A DNA stretch of 64,000 nucleotides from Listeria ivanovii subsp. londoniensis (GTDB taxonomy: Bacteria > Bacillota > Bacilli > Lactobacillales > Listeriaceae): contig NZ_CP009576.1 of NCBI RefSeq assembly GCF_000763495.1, positions 1,560,001 to 1,624,000 on the forward strand, given 5' to 3'. Shown here in pieces: positions 1 to 8,546 of the stretch. Numbering within the stretch: the stretch's first letter is position 1; the number at the start of each line of letters is the position of its first letter. A program made the position numbers and the translations under genes. Under the pieces are notes generated by a model. It made no database searches. It was not told the origin of the DNA and saw only the letters and a list, made by a program, of their open reading frames with translations.

Positions 1-85
1 TATTTTGTTTTTAGACGGAGAAGTATATCAACCAACTACGGAAGAAAAAGAAACGATTTTTAAAACAGTTTTAACATTTGCTTGA
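1..85 (+). CDS. C-terminal end of an unidentified protein (partial)
   Basis: An open frame runs in from the left edge and stops at TGA 83-85, giving a tail of about 27 residues that starts ILFLDGEVYQPTT. It ends about 57 bases before the fni start on the same strand, so the two could be co-transcribed. The tail is too short to assign to a family. Confidence 0.5.
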   Translation, partial: ILFLDGEVYQPTTEEKETIFKTVLTFA

Positions 86-141
86 GAAAATTCTCTCGTT
101 TATAAAGATAATTGAAATTAGTGATTTGTGGAGGACTAGAA

Positions 142-1218
142 ATGCAAAAGAATGATGACTTATTAAGAGAACGGCGCAAAGATGAACATGTTGCTCTTGG
201 AGTAAAACAAAATGAGCAACTTGGCAAGTCTAGCTTAGATGATATTCAGCTGATTGGCACATCTATCCCACGCTATAATGTGCGCGAAATTGATTTGACA
301 ACGACGATTTGCAAGACGAATGTGGCATTTCCTTTTTATATTAATGCGATGACTGGTGGAAGTCGCCATACAAAAAGAATTAACGCGGAACTTGCTGAAA
401 TTGCGAAAGAAGTGGGGATTCCGATGGCGGTTGGTTCGCAGTCGGCAGCTTTAAAGAATAGTGCACTTATTGATACATATCAAGTTGTTCGAGATGTCAA
501 TCCACATGGAGTAATCCTAGCGAATGTAAGCCCAGAAGTGAAAATAGAGGATGGATTACGAGCAGTAGAAATGTTAGAGGCTAATGCACTTCAAATTCAC
601 ATTAATCCAGCACAAGAGTTAGTTATGCAAGAAGGTGACCGGTCTTTCAGTCACTGGCAAGAGAGAATAGAGGAGTATGTGAAAATTTCGCCGGTTCCTA
701 TTATTGTAAAAGAAGTTGGCTTTGGCTTAACGCGCGAGACAGTGACCTCTTTAACAAACATCGGTGTCCAAACAGTTGATTTAGCTGGAAAAGGCGGGAC
801 TAATTTTGCTCAAATTGAAAATGATCGTCGCCGCGACCATGCATATGATTTTTTACTTGATTGGGGAGTTACGACTGGACAAGCGTTACTAGATATGCAA
901 CATGCGGATGCACCAGAAGTGGCTTTTCTTTCATCGGGAGGAATTCGTTCACCACTTGATATTGTAAAATCATTAGCGCTTGGAGCAAATAGTGTTGGTA
1001 TGGCGGGGCAAGTTATTTATGCATTGAAAAAAGATGGCGTCGAAAAGACCATCGCTAAACTAGAACTTTGGAAAGAGCAATTACGTGGGTTATTTGTATT
1101 GGCTGATGCTAAAAATATTACTGAATTAAAACAAACTTCTTTGATTGTGACAGGAGAGCTTGCTGCATGGGGAAATTTACGAGGAATTGACTTAATACAT
1201 CTAGCTAATCGAAAATAA
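142..1218 (+). CDS. fni: Type 2 isopentenyl-diphosphate delta-isomerase (FMN-dependent)
   Basis: This enzyme interconverts isopentenyl and dimethylallyl diphosphate in the cytosol, after the mevalonate pathway. Type 2 enzymes use FMN, NADPH and Mg. The 358-residue protein has the family N-terminus RRKDEH, the TGGS loop near residue 73, and a glycine-rich SSGGIR flavin-binding stretch near residue 266, in a TIM-barrel of normal length. I chose ATG 142 because GGAGG lies just upstream at 130-134; the in-frame start at 112 has no such site. A hairpin terminator follows directly. The window also carries acetyl-CoA acetyltransferase and HMG-CoA synthase (52-55 kb), the entry to the same pathway, but they are not linked in an operon. 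Confidence 0.95.
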   Translation: MQKNDDLLRERRKDEHVALGVKQNEQLGKSSLDDIQLIGTSIPRYNVREIDLTTTICKTNVAFPFYINAMTGGSRHTKRINAELAEIAKEVGIPMAVGSQSAALKNSALIDTYQVVRDVNPHGVILANVSPEVKIEDGLRAVEMLEANALQIHINPAQELVMQEGDRSFSHWQERIEEYVKISPVPIIVKEVGFGLTRETVTSLTNIGVQTVDLAGKGGTNFAQIENDRRRDHAYDFLLDWGVTTGQALLDMQHADAPEVAFLSSGGIRSPLDIVKSLALGANSVGMAGQVIYALKKDGVEKTIAKLELWKEQLRGLFVLADAKNITELKQTSLIVTGELAAWGNLRGIDLIHLANRK

Positions 1219-1254
1219 AACCAGCTGCTATTAATTAGCAATGCTGGTTTTTTT
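1219..1254. terminator. Rho-independent terminator between fni and trhO
   Basis: CCAGC and GCTGG arms surround a short loop and are flanked by A and T runs on both sides. The hairpin can therefore end fni on the plus strand and the convergent trhO gene on the minus strand. Confidence 0.8.
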
Positions 1255-1255
1255 A

Positions 1256-2206
1256 TTATTGAACGGTCTCGTTTAAAGCCTCAAGTCGTTCATTGAAGCT
1301 CTCTTTCGATAAGTTTTTTGTATATAGGTTTGCAGGATGAACCCGGCATGCATGCGAACAACTACGCATGTATTTCTCTTCATTTTCGACAGAGGCAAGA
1401 ATTTGTTTGTTACAATACGGATTAGCACAATTGATGTAGCGTTCACAAGGAGTTCCATCAAAGTAATCTTTACCAACAATTGTCGGGTTTACTTGATTTA
1501 TTGGAACCGCAATTCGCTCATCAAATACATACATTTGTCCATCCCAAAATTCGCCTTGCGTTTCTTCATTTTTTCCGTAAGTAGCAATGCCGCCATGAAG
1601 TTGACTTACATCTTCAAAACCAGCAGTTTTTAACCAACCAGAAAATTTCTCGCAACGAATACCACCAGTACAATAAGTAACGATTTTTTTATCTGCTAAT
1701 TGATCACGATTTGCTTCAACCCAACCTGGTAATTCACGGAAATTTTGGATATCTGGACGAATGGCTCCACGGAAATGACCTATATCAAATTCATAATCAT
1801 TTCTTGCATCTAAAATGACCGTATCTTCATCTAACAAAGCTTCGCGAAATTCAGCTGGGTCTAAATAATCTCCGGTTACTTCAAGCGGATTCACATCATT
1901 CTCTAAACTTAAGCTAACAATTTCCGCACGATGTCGAACATGCATTTTTTTAAAGGCATGAGCTTCTGCCGCATCAATTTTAAAAACCATATCACGAAAG
2001 CGTTCATCATTTGCCATATAAGTCATATAATTATTTGTTGCTTCCACAGTTCCCGAAACGGTACCATTAATTCCCTCAGTAGCCACAAGTATTCGGCCTT
2101 TCAATTCCATTTCTTTGCAAGCAGCTAAATGCTCCTTTGCAAAAGTTTCTGGATCATCAATCGTTGTGTATTTGTAATATAACAACACTTGATAGTCACT
2201 CATCAT
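1256..2206 (-). CDS. trhO: tRNA uridine(34) hydroxylase, rhodanese-domain protein (TrhO family, UPF0176)
   Basis: TrhO proteins carry out oxygen-dependent hydroxylation of U34 in tRNA, the first step to 5-methoxyuridine-type wobble modification. The protein has an N-terminal acylphosphatase-like domain (about residues 1-90), then a rhodanese domain with the expected catalytic cysteine in CTGGIRCEK, then a cysteine-rich tail ([14 protein letters not shown] and later CSHAC) that may bind metal. I start at the ATG-ATG pair at 2206/2203, because an AAGGGTG site lies 5-8 bases upstream; the longer reading to 2263 lacks a site. It is convergent with fni. Family assignment is firm; activity is inferred from the B. 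subtilis and E. coli relatives. Confidence 0.9.
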   Translation of the reverse strand: MMSDYQVLLYYKYTTIDDPETFAKEHLAACKEMELKGRILVATEGINGTVSGTVEATNNYMTYMANDERFRDMVFKIDAAEAHAFKKMHVRHRAEIVSLSLENDVNPLEVTGDYLDPAEFREALLDEDTVILDARNDYEFDIGHFRGAIRPDIQNFRELPGWVEANRDQLADKKIVTYCTGGIRCEKFSGWLKTAGFEDVSQLHGGIATYGKNEETQGEFWDGQMYVFDERIAVPINQVNPTIVGKDYFDGTPCERYINCANPYCNKQILASVENEEKYMRSCSHACRVHPANLYTKNLSKESFNERLEALNETVQ

Positions 2207-2267
2207 CTTATCACCCTTCAAAATGTATTTCATGTGTGAGATTTTCTCCACAAGTTTGCGCATTAAT

Positions 2268-2297
2268 ACTATACTATAGCAACATACAGCCTGGCAA
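2268..2297 (-). promoter_or_regulatory. Probable sigma-A promoter of trhO
   Basis: Read on the minus strand, TTGCCA (2297-2292) is followed after 18 bases by TATAGT (2273-2268), about 60 bases before the trhO start. A second overlapping TATAGT gives poorer spacing. Confidence 0.5.
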
Positions 2298-2360
2298 GTA
2301 GTCGAACTGTAAAATAAATGCTTCTTATTATGAACTATATGTACAAGTATAAAACAGCTA

Positions 2361-2369
2361 TGGTATACT
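2361..2369 (+). promoter_or_regulatory. Extended -10 promoter element before the YitT gene
   Basis: TGGTATACT is a good extended -10 (TGn followed by TATACT), about 85 bases upstream of the start codon. The -35 region is poor, as is usual for extended -10 promoters. Confidence 0.45.
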
Positions 2370-2453
2370 TATTAAATATGAAGCGAAAATTTGTTGATGA
2401 AAGCAAGTATTGTTTTCATTGTTTAAAAATAAAGAATGAAGTAAGGATTGGGC

Positions 2454-3380
2454 GTGAGCTATGTGCAAATAAATGAAACGTTTATGGAGGAACTAGCTTT
2501 AAAAAAAGTAAAACAAGAACGAAGAAAAAGACTAAAGTGGTTTGTTTACAAATTTCTGATGATAACGTTTGGAGCAATTTTAATGGGAGTTGGTCTAGAA
2601 CTGTTCCTTGTAAACAACCAAATACTAGATGGGGGTGTCGTCGGTATTTCAATTATTATTTCACAACTAACACCACTGCCACTAGGTATTTTAACCTTCG
2701 TACTTAATATTCCATTTTTTATTATCGGTTACCGAAAAATCGGAAAAGTATTTGCTCTGTTTACTTTATACGGAATTGCAATTATGTCCATAGTTACGCT
2801 AGTTTTGCATGATATGAATCCAGTGACGGATGATTTGCTTCTTGCAACAGTTTTTGGTGGAATGACACTTGGTCTCGGTGTAGGACTTGTCATACGTAAT
2901 GGTGGAGCGCTTGATGGTACAGAAATTATCTCAATTATTATCAATGGCAGAACCCCATTCTCGACAGGACAAATTATTATGTTTATCAATATTGTTATTT
3001 TTATTGTTGCTGGGCTTGTTTTCAACTGGGACCGCGCAATGTATTCCCTGATTACGTATTTCTTGGCATATAAAGTCATTGATATTGTGATTCAAGGTGT
3101 AGATGAATCGAAAAGTGCTTTTATTATCAGTCGGTATTATGAGGAAATCGGCGCGGAAATTATGGAACAGCTTGGAAAAGGCGTAACTTATTTAGATGCG
3201 ACTGGTGGGTATTCTGGTGATGTAAGAAAAGTAGTTTTCGTTATCGTCTCTAGATTTGAAGAAGTGAAAGTGAAAGCAATTCTGGATGAAATTGATCCAG
3301 ATGCTTTCTTAGCCGTCGGAGGTAGCATGTCGGAAGTTCGCGGTGGTAAACTAATGAATACAAAAACGCCACACCTATAA
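2454..3380 (+). CDS. YitT family membrane protein (DUF161/DUF2179)
   Basis: This is a multi-pass inner-membrane protein of 308 residues. It has about five hydrophobic segments between residues 30 and 200 (YitT/DUF161 region) and a C-terminal soluble domain of about 80 residues (DUF2179, roughly 215-300). The substrate is unknown in this family; a transport role is only suggested. I chose GTG 2454 because AAGGA at 2443-2447 sits 6 bases upstream; the TTG at 2448 would touch that site. The gene stands alone with its own promoter and terminator. Confidence 0.85.
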   Translation: MSYVQINETFMEELALKKVKQERRKRLKWFVYKFLMITFGAILMGVGLELFLVNNQILDGGVVGISIIISQLTPLPLGILTFVLNIPFFIIGYRKIGKVFALFTLYGIAIMSIVTLVLHDMNPVTDDLLLATVFGGMTLGLGVGLVIRNGGALDGTEIISIIINGRTPFSTGQIIMFINIVIFIVAGLVFNWDRAMYSLITYFLAYKVIDIVIQGVDESKSAFIISRYYEEIGAEIMEQLGKGVTYLDATGGYSGDVRKVVFVIVSRFEEVKVKAILDEIDPDAFLAVGGSMSEVRGGKLMNTKTPHL

Positions 3381-3385
3381 CAAAA

Positions 3386-3427
3386 CAAAAAGCCATATAT
3401 CTCTTCATTTGAGATGTGTGGTTTTTC
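3386..3427 (+). terminator. Terminator after the YitT gene
   Basis: AGCCATATATCTC pairs with GAGATGTGTGGTT through a few G-T pairs over a 7-base loop. A run of A precedes the hairpin and a run of T follows it. Confidence 0.75.
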
Positions 3428-3489
3428 AAAAGGAAACATTTGTTTGGATAATAGGGCTTTAGTATGAACTATGAAACATTTAGATATGC

Positions 3490-3495
3490 TATAAT
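3490..3495 (+). promoter_or_regulatory. Consensus -10 TATAAT before the DNA translocase gene
   Basis: A perfect TATAAT lies 35 bases before the chosen start at 3530. No good -35 hexamer is seen at 16-18 bases upstream. Confidence 0.4.
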
Positions 3496-3529
3496 AGAAC
3501 AAGCAAAAAAAGGAGTAGGTGGAACTTTA

Positions 3530-5818
3530 ATGGCGACGCAAAAGAAAAAAACGACTGGACGCAAGAAAACAACTAGCCGTTCAAAAAAGAAAAAAACCGT
3601 ATCATTACGCTCAGAAATATTTGGCGTTATTTTAGTAGCAATTGGGATAGTCGGGATTTTACAATTAGGTTTCGTTGGTAAAGTTTTCTTTGCACTTTCT
3701 GAAATGTGGGTAGGGTTGTTGAGTTATGTATTGTTAGCAGGCCTTGTCATTCTTGGTGGCTATTTGGTAATTAAAAGACAGCGGCCACGTTTTTTTAGCA
3801 AGCGGTTAGTCGGGATTTATTTAATTATTTTAGGATTTTCAACATATATACATATGTATTTTATCGTGCATACACTTGGACTTGATAGTTCCGTTTTTCT
3901 AGGTACATGGAAATTAGTTCTGGAGAATTTATTCCGACCAAACCAAGTAGGTTTTGTTGGTGCAGGGATGGTAGGAGCAGCGATTACTTCTGTTACTTAC
4001 TTTTTAGTTGATCGTTTAGGCACTAATATTATTGCTGTTTTATTAATTGTTTATGGATTTTCGCTAGTTTCTGGAATATCCATACGCCAATTTTTTGCTA
4101 AAATAGCTGATTTTGTTCGCTTCTTGTTTTCTAAAGGTAAAGCAGCAACAGAAAAAGGCAAAGAAGTAAAAGCGAAACGTGATCGGAAGAAAGCAGAAAA
4201 AGCAGTAGAGGAAGAAGTCGAAGAAGTGGAAGCGGAAGTCATCGAAGTAGAGCAAGAAAGAGAAGAAAAATTACCACCAATTATTTCTAATTTCAGTTCG
4301 AAACTCGAGCAGGAAAAACCCTCGCTAGAAGAAAAAGCAGAAGTAGATAAGAAAGAGTCTGATTTAGTCCTTTTTGAACAAGAATCTTTTGAAAACGAAA
4401 TTTATCAATTACCACCAGTGGACATTTTAGCACCTGCGAAAGTAACAGATCAAAGTAAAGAATATGACCAAATAAAAGTAAATGCGAAAAAATTAGAAGA
4501 TACATTCAATAGTTTTGGCGTAAAAGCAAAAATCACACAAGTTCACCTTGGACCTGCTGTTACAAAATATGAAGTACAGCCATCTGTTGGTGTTAAAGTA
4601 AGTAAGATTGTTTCTTTAAGTGATGATATCGCACTTGCTCTAGCTGCAAAAGATATCCGAATTGAAGCGCCAATACCAGGGAAGTCTGCCATTGGAATTG
4701 AAGTGGCAAACCAAAATGTAGCCATGGTTTCATTACGAGAAGTCCTAGAAAATAATCCAAAAAATAATCCTGATGAAAAACTTCAAATTGCACTTGGACG
4801 GGATATTTCTGGAGAAGCGATGATGGCGAATTTAGATAAAATGCCTCATTTACTTGTAGCAGGAGCAACAGGAAGTGGAAAATCTGTCTGTATTAATGGT
4901 ATTATCACAAGTATTTTACTCCGCGCTAAACCACATGAAGTAAAAATGATGATGATTGATCCAAAAATGGTGGAATTAAATGTTTATAATGGAATTCCGC
5001 ATCTACTTGCCCCTGTTGTAACTAACCCTAAAAAAGCCGCACAAGCTCTTCAAAAAGTAGTTGCGGAGATGGAACGACGTTATGATTTGTTCTCTCATAC
5101 GGGGACTCGTAATATGCAAGGTTACAATGAACATGTAAAAAAACACAATGAATTAAATGAAGAAAAGCAAGCTGAGTTGCCCTTTATTGTGGTCATTGTT
5201 GATGAGTTAGCTGATTTAATGATGGTTGCGTCCAATGATGTAGAAGATGCCATTACAAGGCTTGCACAAATGGCACGTGCGGCGGGAATTCATTTAATTA
5301 TCGCGACACAAAGGCCTTCTGTAGATGTCATTACTGGTGTTATTAAAGCCAATATACCTTCAAGAATTGCCTTTGCTGTTTCTAGTTCGATTGACTCTAG
5401 AACGATTCTGGATATGGGTGGGGCAGAGAAATTACTTGGTCGTGGTGACATGTTATTACTTCCAGTTGGCTCGAGCAAACCGACACGAATTCAAGGCGCT
5501 TTTTTATCTGACGCAGAAGTGGAAGATGTCGTCAATTATGTTATTTCGCAACAAAAAGCACAGTATAACGAAGAGATGATCCCTGATGATATTCCTGAGG
5601 TAGAGGGAGAAGTGACAGATGAATTATATCATGATGCAGTAGACCTTGTAGTCGAAATGCAGACAGCTTCCGTCTCAATGCTACAAAGGAAGTTCCGGAT
5701 TGGCTATAATCGTGCTGCTCGCTTGATTGATGAAATGGAGCAAAGAGGGGTAGTCGGACCTCACGAAGGTAGCAAACCTAGACGAGTCAATGTAGAAACA
5801 ACTTCGGAAAACGAATAA
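3530..5818 (+). CDS. ftsK: DNA translocase SpoIIIE/FtsK family
   Basis: This is a membrane-anchored hexameric ATPase that pumps double-stranded DNA, clearing chromosomes from the closing septum. The 762-residue protein has a basic N-terminus, about four membrane helices (residues 25-180), an acidic and lysine-rich linker rich in [18 protein letters not shown] sequence (about 200-300), a RecA-like motor with Walker [10 protein letters not shown] near residue 445 and Walker [12 protein letters not shown], and the C-terminal gamma winged helix (about 695-750) that reads polarity sequences. ATG 3530 matches the normal family start. The gene resembles B. subtilis spoIIIE in length. Listeria does not sporulate, so a vegetative chromosome-segregation role is inferred. 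Confidence 0.93.
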   Translation: MATQKKKTTGRKKTTSRSKKKKTVSLRSEIFGVILVAIGIVGILQLGFVGKVFFALSEMWVGLLSYVLLAGLVILGGYLVIKRQRPRFFSKRLVGIYLIILGFSTYIHMYFIVHTLGLDSSVFLGTWKLVLENLFRPNQVGFVGAGMVGAAITSVTYFLVDRLGTNIIAVLLIVYGFSLVSGISIRQFFAKIADFVRFLFSKGKAATEKGKEVKAKRDRKKAEKAVEEEVEEVEAEVIEVEQEREEKLPPIISNFSSKLEQEKPSLEEKAEVDKKESDLVLFEQESFENEIYQLPPVDILAPAKVTDQSKEYDQIKVNAKKLEDTFNSFGVKAKITQVHLGPAVTKYEVQPSVGVKVSKIVSLSDDIALALAAKDIRIEAPIPGKSAIGIEVANQNVAMVSLREVLENNPKNNPDEKLQIALGRDISGEAMMANLDKMPHLLVAGATGSGKSVCINGIITSILLRAKPHEVKMMMIDPKMVELNVYNGIPHLLAPVVTNPKKAAQALQKVVAEMERRYDLFSHTGTRNMQGYNEHVKKHNELNEEKQAELPFIVVIVDELADLMMVASNDVEDAITRLAQMARAAGIHLIIATQRPSVDVITGVIKANIPSRIAFAVSSSIDSRTILDMGGAEKLLGRGDMLLLPVGSSKPTRIQGAFLSDAEVEDVVNYVISQQKAQYNEEMIPDDIPEVEGEVTDELYHDAVDLVVEMQTASVSMLQRKFRIGYNRAARLIDEMEQRGVVGPHEGSKPRRVNVETTSENE

Positions 5819-5821
5819 AAT

Positions 5822-5857
5822 TAAAAGAGGCTGCGACAAAATCGCAACCTCTTTTTT
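5822..5857. terminator. Bidirectional terminator between the translocase gene and the ProC-like gene
   Basis: AAAAGAGGCTGCGA and TCGCAACCTCTTTT form a strong hairpin with an A run before and a T run after. It serves both convergent genes and overlaps the last codon of the minus-strand gene. Confidence 0.85.
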
Positions 5858-6695
5858 ATGAAAGTAAATCTTTTTTTTGTTTCTCAATTTCTAGTTTACT
5901 CTGTGAATATTTATCTTGCGTTCGATTTAATAGTTCATCAAAAAATGCAGGTAATTGTTTTTGGCTCAACTCGACACCTTCTGCAGTAATTCCACCTTTT
6001 GTTGCTACTCGTTCAATTAAGCCGCTAAAAGTGTAATCTTCTTCCACTAATAGTTTTGAAGTTCCTGCAAGTGAAAAATTAATCATTTGAAAAACTTCAG
6101 CGTCAGAAAGGCTAGACCTTCGAAGTGCGGCTTCCATGAACTGTTCAAAAATGGCTGCAATGATGCCAGGGGAAGAACTAGTTAAATCACTCGCAATCTC
6201 CATATTTTCCTCTCGAATCGTCATGACATGTCCAAATGAGTCAAAAGCAGTTTCTAACCATTGACGATTATAGCTCATAACTTGATCTGAATGAACGATA
6301 AGTGTTGTTCCGATACCAACGGCAGTTGTAAGAGAAGGGATTAATTTACTTATTTGTAAATTAGGTACTATATCTAGAATATCCTTAGTACTAATACTAG
6401 CTGCAATGGAAATTACGTGACGTTCTGATGTAAGCACAGAGGAACAGTCTTTTATGAGCGGTAGAACAGCTAGTGGCAGTTTACAAATAAAACTATGTTC
6501 GGCTTTTGTGAAAACCTCTGCTTCATTTGCCGCTAATTCCGAAGTAGGATACTGATCATAGAAATTTTTCAAATGTTCATTTTCAGAACTAGAATAAATA
6601 ATGATTTCCTCTGGTGATGTTACTTTTGCTTTTAGCATTTTCGTAGCAATTAAAGTTGCCATACTCCCAAAACCGATAAAGCCTATTTTTGTCAT
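5856..6695 (-). CDS. ProC/ComER-like pyrroline-5-carboxylate reductase family protein
   Basis: The 279-residue protein is in the NADP-dependent pyrroline-5-carboxylate reductase family. It has an N-terminal Rossmann fold with GFGSMA at residues 8-13 and a C-terminal helical dimerisation domain containing the family stretch around SSSPGIIAAI. Proline synthesis from pyrroline-5-carboxylate is the usual reaction, but the overall resemblance is as close to B. subtilis ComER, whose enzymatic role is unclear, so I do not give a symbol. A GGCGGGA site precedes ATG 6695. It is transcribed alone, away from the tcsA region. Confidence 0.8.
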   Translation of the reverse strand: MTKIGFIGFGSMATLIATKMLKAKVTSPEEIIIYSSSENEHLKNFYDQYPTSELAANEAEVFTKAEHSFICKLPLAVLPLIKDCSSVLTSERHVISIAASISTKDILDIVPNLQISKLIPSLTTAVGIGTTLIVHSDQVMSYNRQWLETAFDSFGHVMTIREENMEIASDLTSSSPGIIAAIFEQFMEAALRRSSLSDAEVFQMINFSLAGTSKLLVEEDYTFSGLIERVATKGGITAEGVELSQKQLPAFFDELLNRTQDKYSQSKLEIEKQKKDLLS

Positions 6696-7046
6696 TTTAT
6701 ATCCCGCCTTTCTAGCACTATTTTTTTATTATGAAGGGAATAAAACTGGATTGCAACAAAATTTGATTGTGTGCTTTTTCACGTTAAAACGCTTACTTAT
6801 AAAGAATTACCGAAACCAAACGATTTCGACTGCATGGAATTTTCTGAATTCATTTGCATTAAAAATTTATGAACTTGGTTATTTATTTATTTTATTTTCC
6901 ATGGTATATTAAGAACAGTTGGAGAAGACGTTAAATGTTTTTGTGCGTTATCCAAAAAGGGACCATACATATTTTAATACGCGCCTGAATGTTTGTTTTG
7001 ACTGAGAGCTCTGACTAACATTATATCTCTCGGGAGGGGTTTTAAG
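6696..7046. other. Intergenic region upstream of tcsA (351 bases)
   Basis: No gene is supported here. The region holds the divergent start of the ProC-like gene, a CodY-like site at 6838-6852, an A+T-rich stretch with a possible -10 (TATATT, 6905-6910) and a leader of about 130 bases ending in the strong GGGAGGGG ribosome site of tcsA. I found no recognisable riboswitch. Confidence 0.5.
6838..6852 (+). promoter_or_regulatory. Possible CodY-binding site upstream of tcsA
   Basis: AATTTTCTGAATTCA matches the first 11 positions of the CodY consensus AATTTTCWGAAAATT exactly and fails at the last four. The B. subtilis nucleoside transporter nupNOPQ, related to the genes downstream, is CodY-controlled. 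That makes the site plausible but unproven. Confidence 0.35.
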
Positions 7047-8120
7047 GTGAAAAAGCGTACATTTGCTTTAGCACTATCAATGATTATTGCTTCTGGCGTT
7101 GTCCTAGGTGCTTGTGGTTCAAGCAGCGACGATAAAAAAAGTAGCGATGATAAGAGCAGTAAAGATTTTACAGTAGCAATGGTTACAGATACTGGTGGCG
7201 TTGATGACCGTTCGTTTAACCAATCAGCATGGGAAGGCTTACAAAAATTCGGTAAAGCTAACGACATGGAAAAAGGTACAGATGGTTACAACTACTTACA
7301 ATCAGCATCTGAAGCAGATTACAAAACTAACTTAAACACTGCTGTTCGTAGCGACTATGATTTGATTTACGGAATTGGTTATAAACTTAAAGATGCAATT
7401 GAAGAAGTTTCTAAACAAAAACCTAAAAATCAATTCGCTATTGTGGATGACACAATTGATGACCGTGATAATGTAGTAAGTATTGGATTTAAAGATAACG
7501 ATGGTTCTTACCTAGTTGGTGTTGTAGCTGGCTTAACAACAAAAACTGATAAAGTTGGATTTGTTGGTGGAGTAAAAGGCGCTGTTATCGACCGTTTTGA
7601 AGCTGGTTTTACTGCTGGCGTAAAAGCTGTTAATCCTGATGCACAAATTGATGTTCAATATGCAAACGATTTCGCCAAAGCTGACAAAGGTCAACAAATC
7701 GCTTCATCCATGTATTCAAATGGCGTAGATATCATTTTCCACGCTGCTGGTGGTACTGGTAACGGTGTCTTTGCAGAAGCGAAAAACTTGAAGAAAAAAG
7801 ATCCTAGCCGTGCTGTTTGGGTAATCGGTGTTGACCGTGACCAATGGGACGAAGGAAAAGTTACAGCAAACGATGGCAAAGATTACAATGTAACTCTTAC
7901 ATCTGAAATTAAACGTGTGGATATCGCTGTAGAAGATCTTGCAACGCGCACAAAAGCTGGAGATTTCCCTGGTGGAACTAAAATTGAATATGGTCTTGAT
8001 AAAGATGCTGTAGGGCTATCTGAACATCAAGATAATATTTCTAAAGATGTTTTAGCTAAAGTGGAAGAATACAAACAAAAAATCGTTGATGGGGATATTA
8101 AAGTTCCTGAAAAACCTTGA
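7047..8120 (+). CDS. tcsA: BMP-family substrate-binding lipoprotein TcsA (CD4+ T-cell stimulating antigen)
   Basis: The 357-residue protein is a membrane-anchored binding lipoprotein of the BMP/PnrA family, which binds purine nucleosides. It has a lipoprotein signal peptide with lipobox LGAC (Cys23), a serine/aspartate/lysine-rich linker, then the two-lobed binding domain starting near VAMVTDTGGVDDRSF. The start is GTG 7047 with GGGAGGGG 7 bases before it. The following genes encode the matching ATPase and two permeases, so it probably feeds a nucleoside importer, although a terminator and 425 bases separate it from them. In L. monocytogenes the homologue was described as a T-cell antigen. 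Confidence 0.92.
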   Translation: MKKRTFALALSMIIASGVVLGACGSSSDDKKSSDDKSSKDFTVAMVTDTGGVDDRSFNQSAWEGLQKFGKANDMEKGTDGYNYLQSASEADYKTNLNTAVRSDYDLIYGIGYKLKDAIEEVSKQKPKNQFAIVDDTIDDRDNVVSIGFKDNDGSYLVGVVAGLTTKTDKVGFVGGVKGAVIDRFEAGFTAGVKAVNPDAQIDVQYANDFAKADKGQQIASSMYSNGVDIIFHAAGGTGNGVFAEAKNLKKKDPSRAVWVIGVDRDQWDEGKVTANDGKDYNVTLTSEIKRVDIAVEDLATRTKAGDFPGGTKIEYGLDKDAVGLSEHQDNISKDVLAKVEEYKQKIVDGDIKVPEKP

Positions 8121-8546
8121 TTTATAGTTATAAAAAATGATTAATACGAACGAAGTAAAACCTTTTATGAAAGTCGGTATCAAGCATATCGGCTTTCATA
8201 AAAAAATAATTTGTAAGCGTTTTATTATAATAGGTAAACCCTTTTACTAAAAGAAAATAATCGGTATATTGGAATTTATGATTGCAATGAATGCCATTTA
8301 GAAATAAAATAAGGAGATGGCTTTTTTAATCACTTAAAAATGTACAATCGCTTTTATACATAATTGAAATAATTACTAGCGTTTTATAAGATACAAAGCA
8401 TCTAAGTGATAAGCCATTAAAAACAAACGGATAAAAAACTCGGAACCTTCTTCGGGAGGAAGTACGGGGAGAGGCGGCGTCCTTCGAGAGAATCGCGCGA
8501 GTGGCTGTTTTTCCAGTTTGAACCAGACGACAAGGGGAGTGAAGAA
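8121..8546. other. Intergenic region between tcsA and the ABC ATPase gene (426 bases)
   Basis: The region contains the tcsA terminator (8163-8206), a cre-like sequence TTGTAAGCGTTTTAT at 8211-8225 overlapping A+T-rich promoter-like DNA with TATAAT at 8226-8231, and then a patch from about 8435 to 8510 that is clearly richer in G and C than its surroundings. I see no open frame and no named RNA family; the G+C patch could be a structured leader. Confidence 0.4.
8163..8206 (+). terminator. Terminator after tcsA
   Basis: TTTTATGAAAG and CTTTCATAAAA form a long hairpin with paired inner segments (CGGTAT/ATATCG), followed by an A/T-rich tail. It should cut transcript levels between the binding protein and the ATPase, a common way to make more binding protein. 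Confidence 0.75.

Noticed and set aside
6601..6912. Plus-strand open frame upstream of tcsA
   Set aside because: It overlaps the start of the ProC-like gene on the other strand, has no ribosome site and is composed like intergenic DNA.
7000..7046. Possible purine or other riboswitch before tcsA
   Set aside because: The leader is short and shows no conserved riboswitch core that I can recognise.
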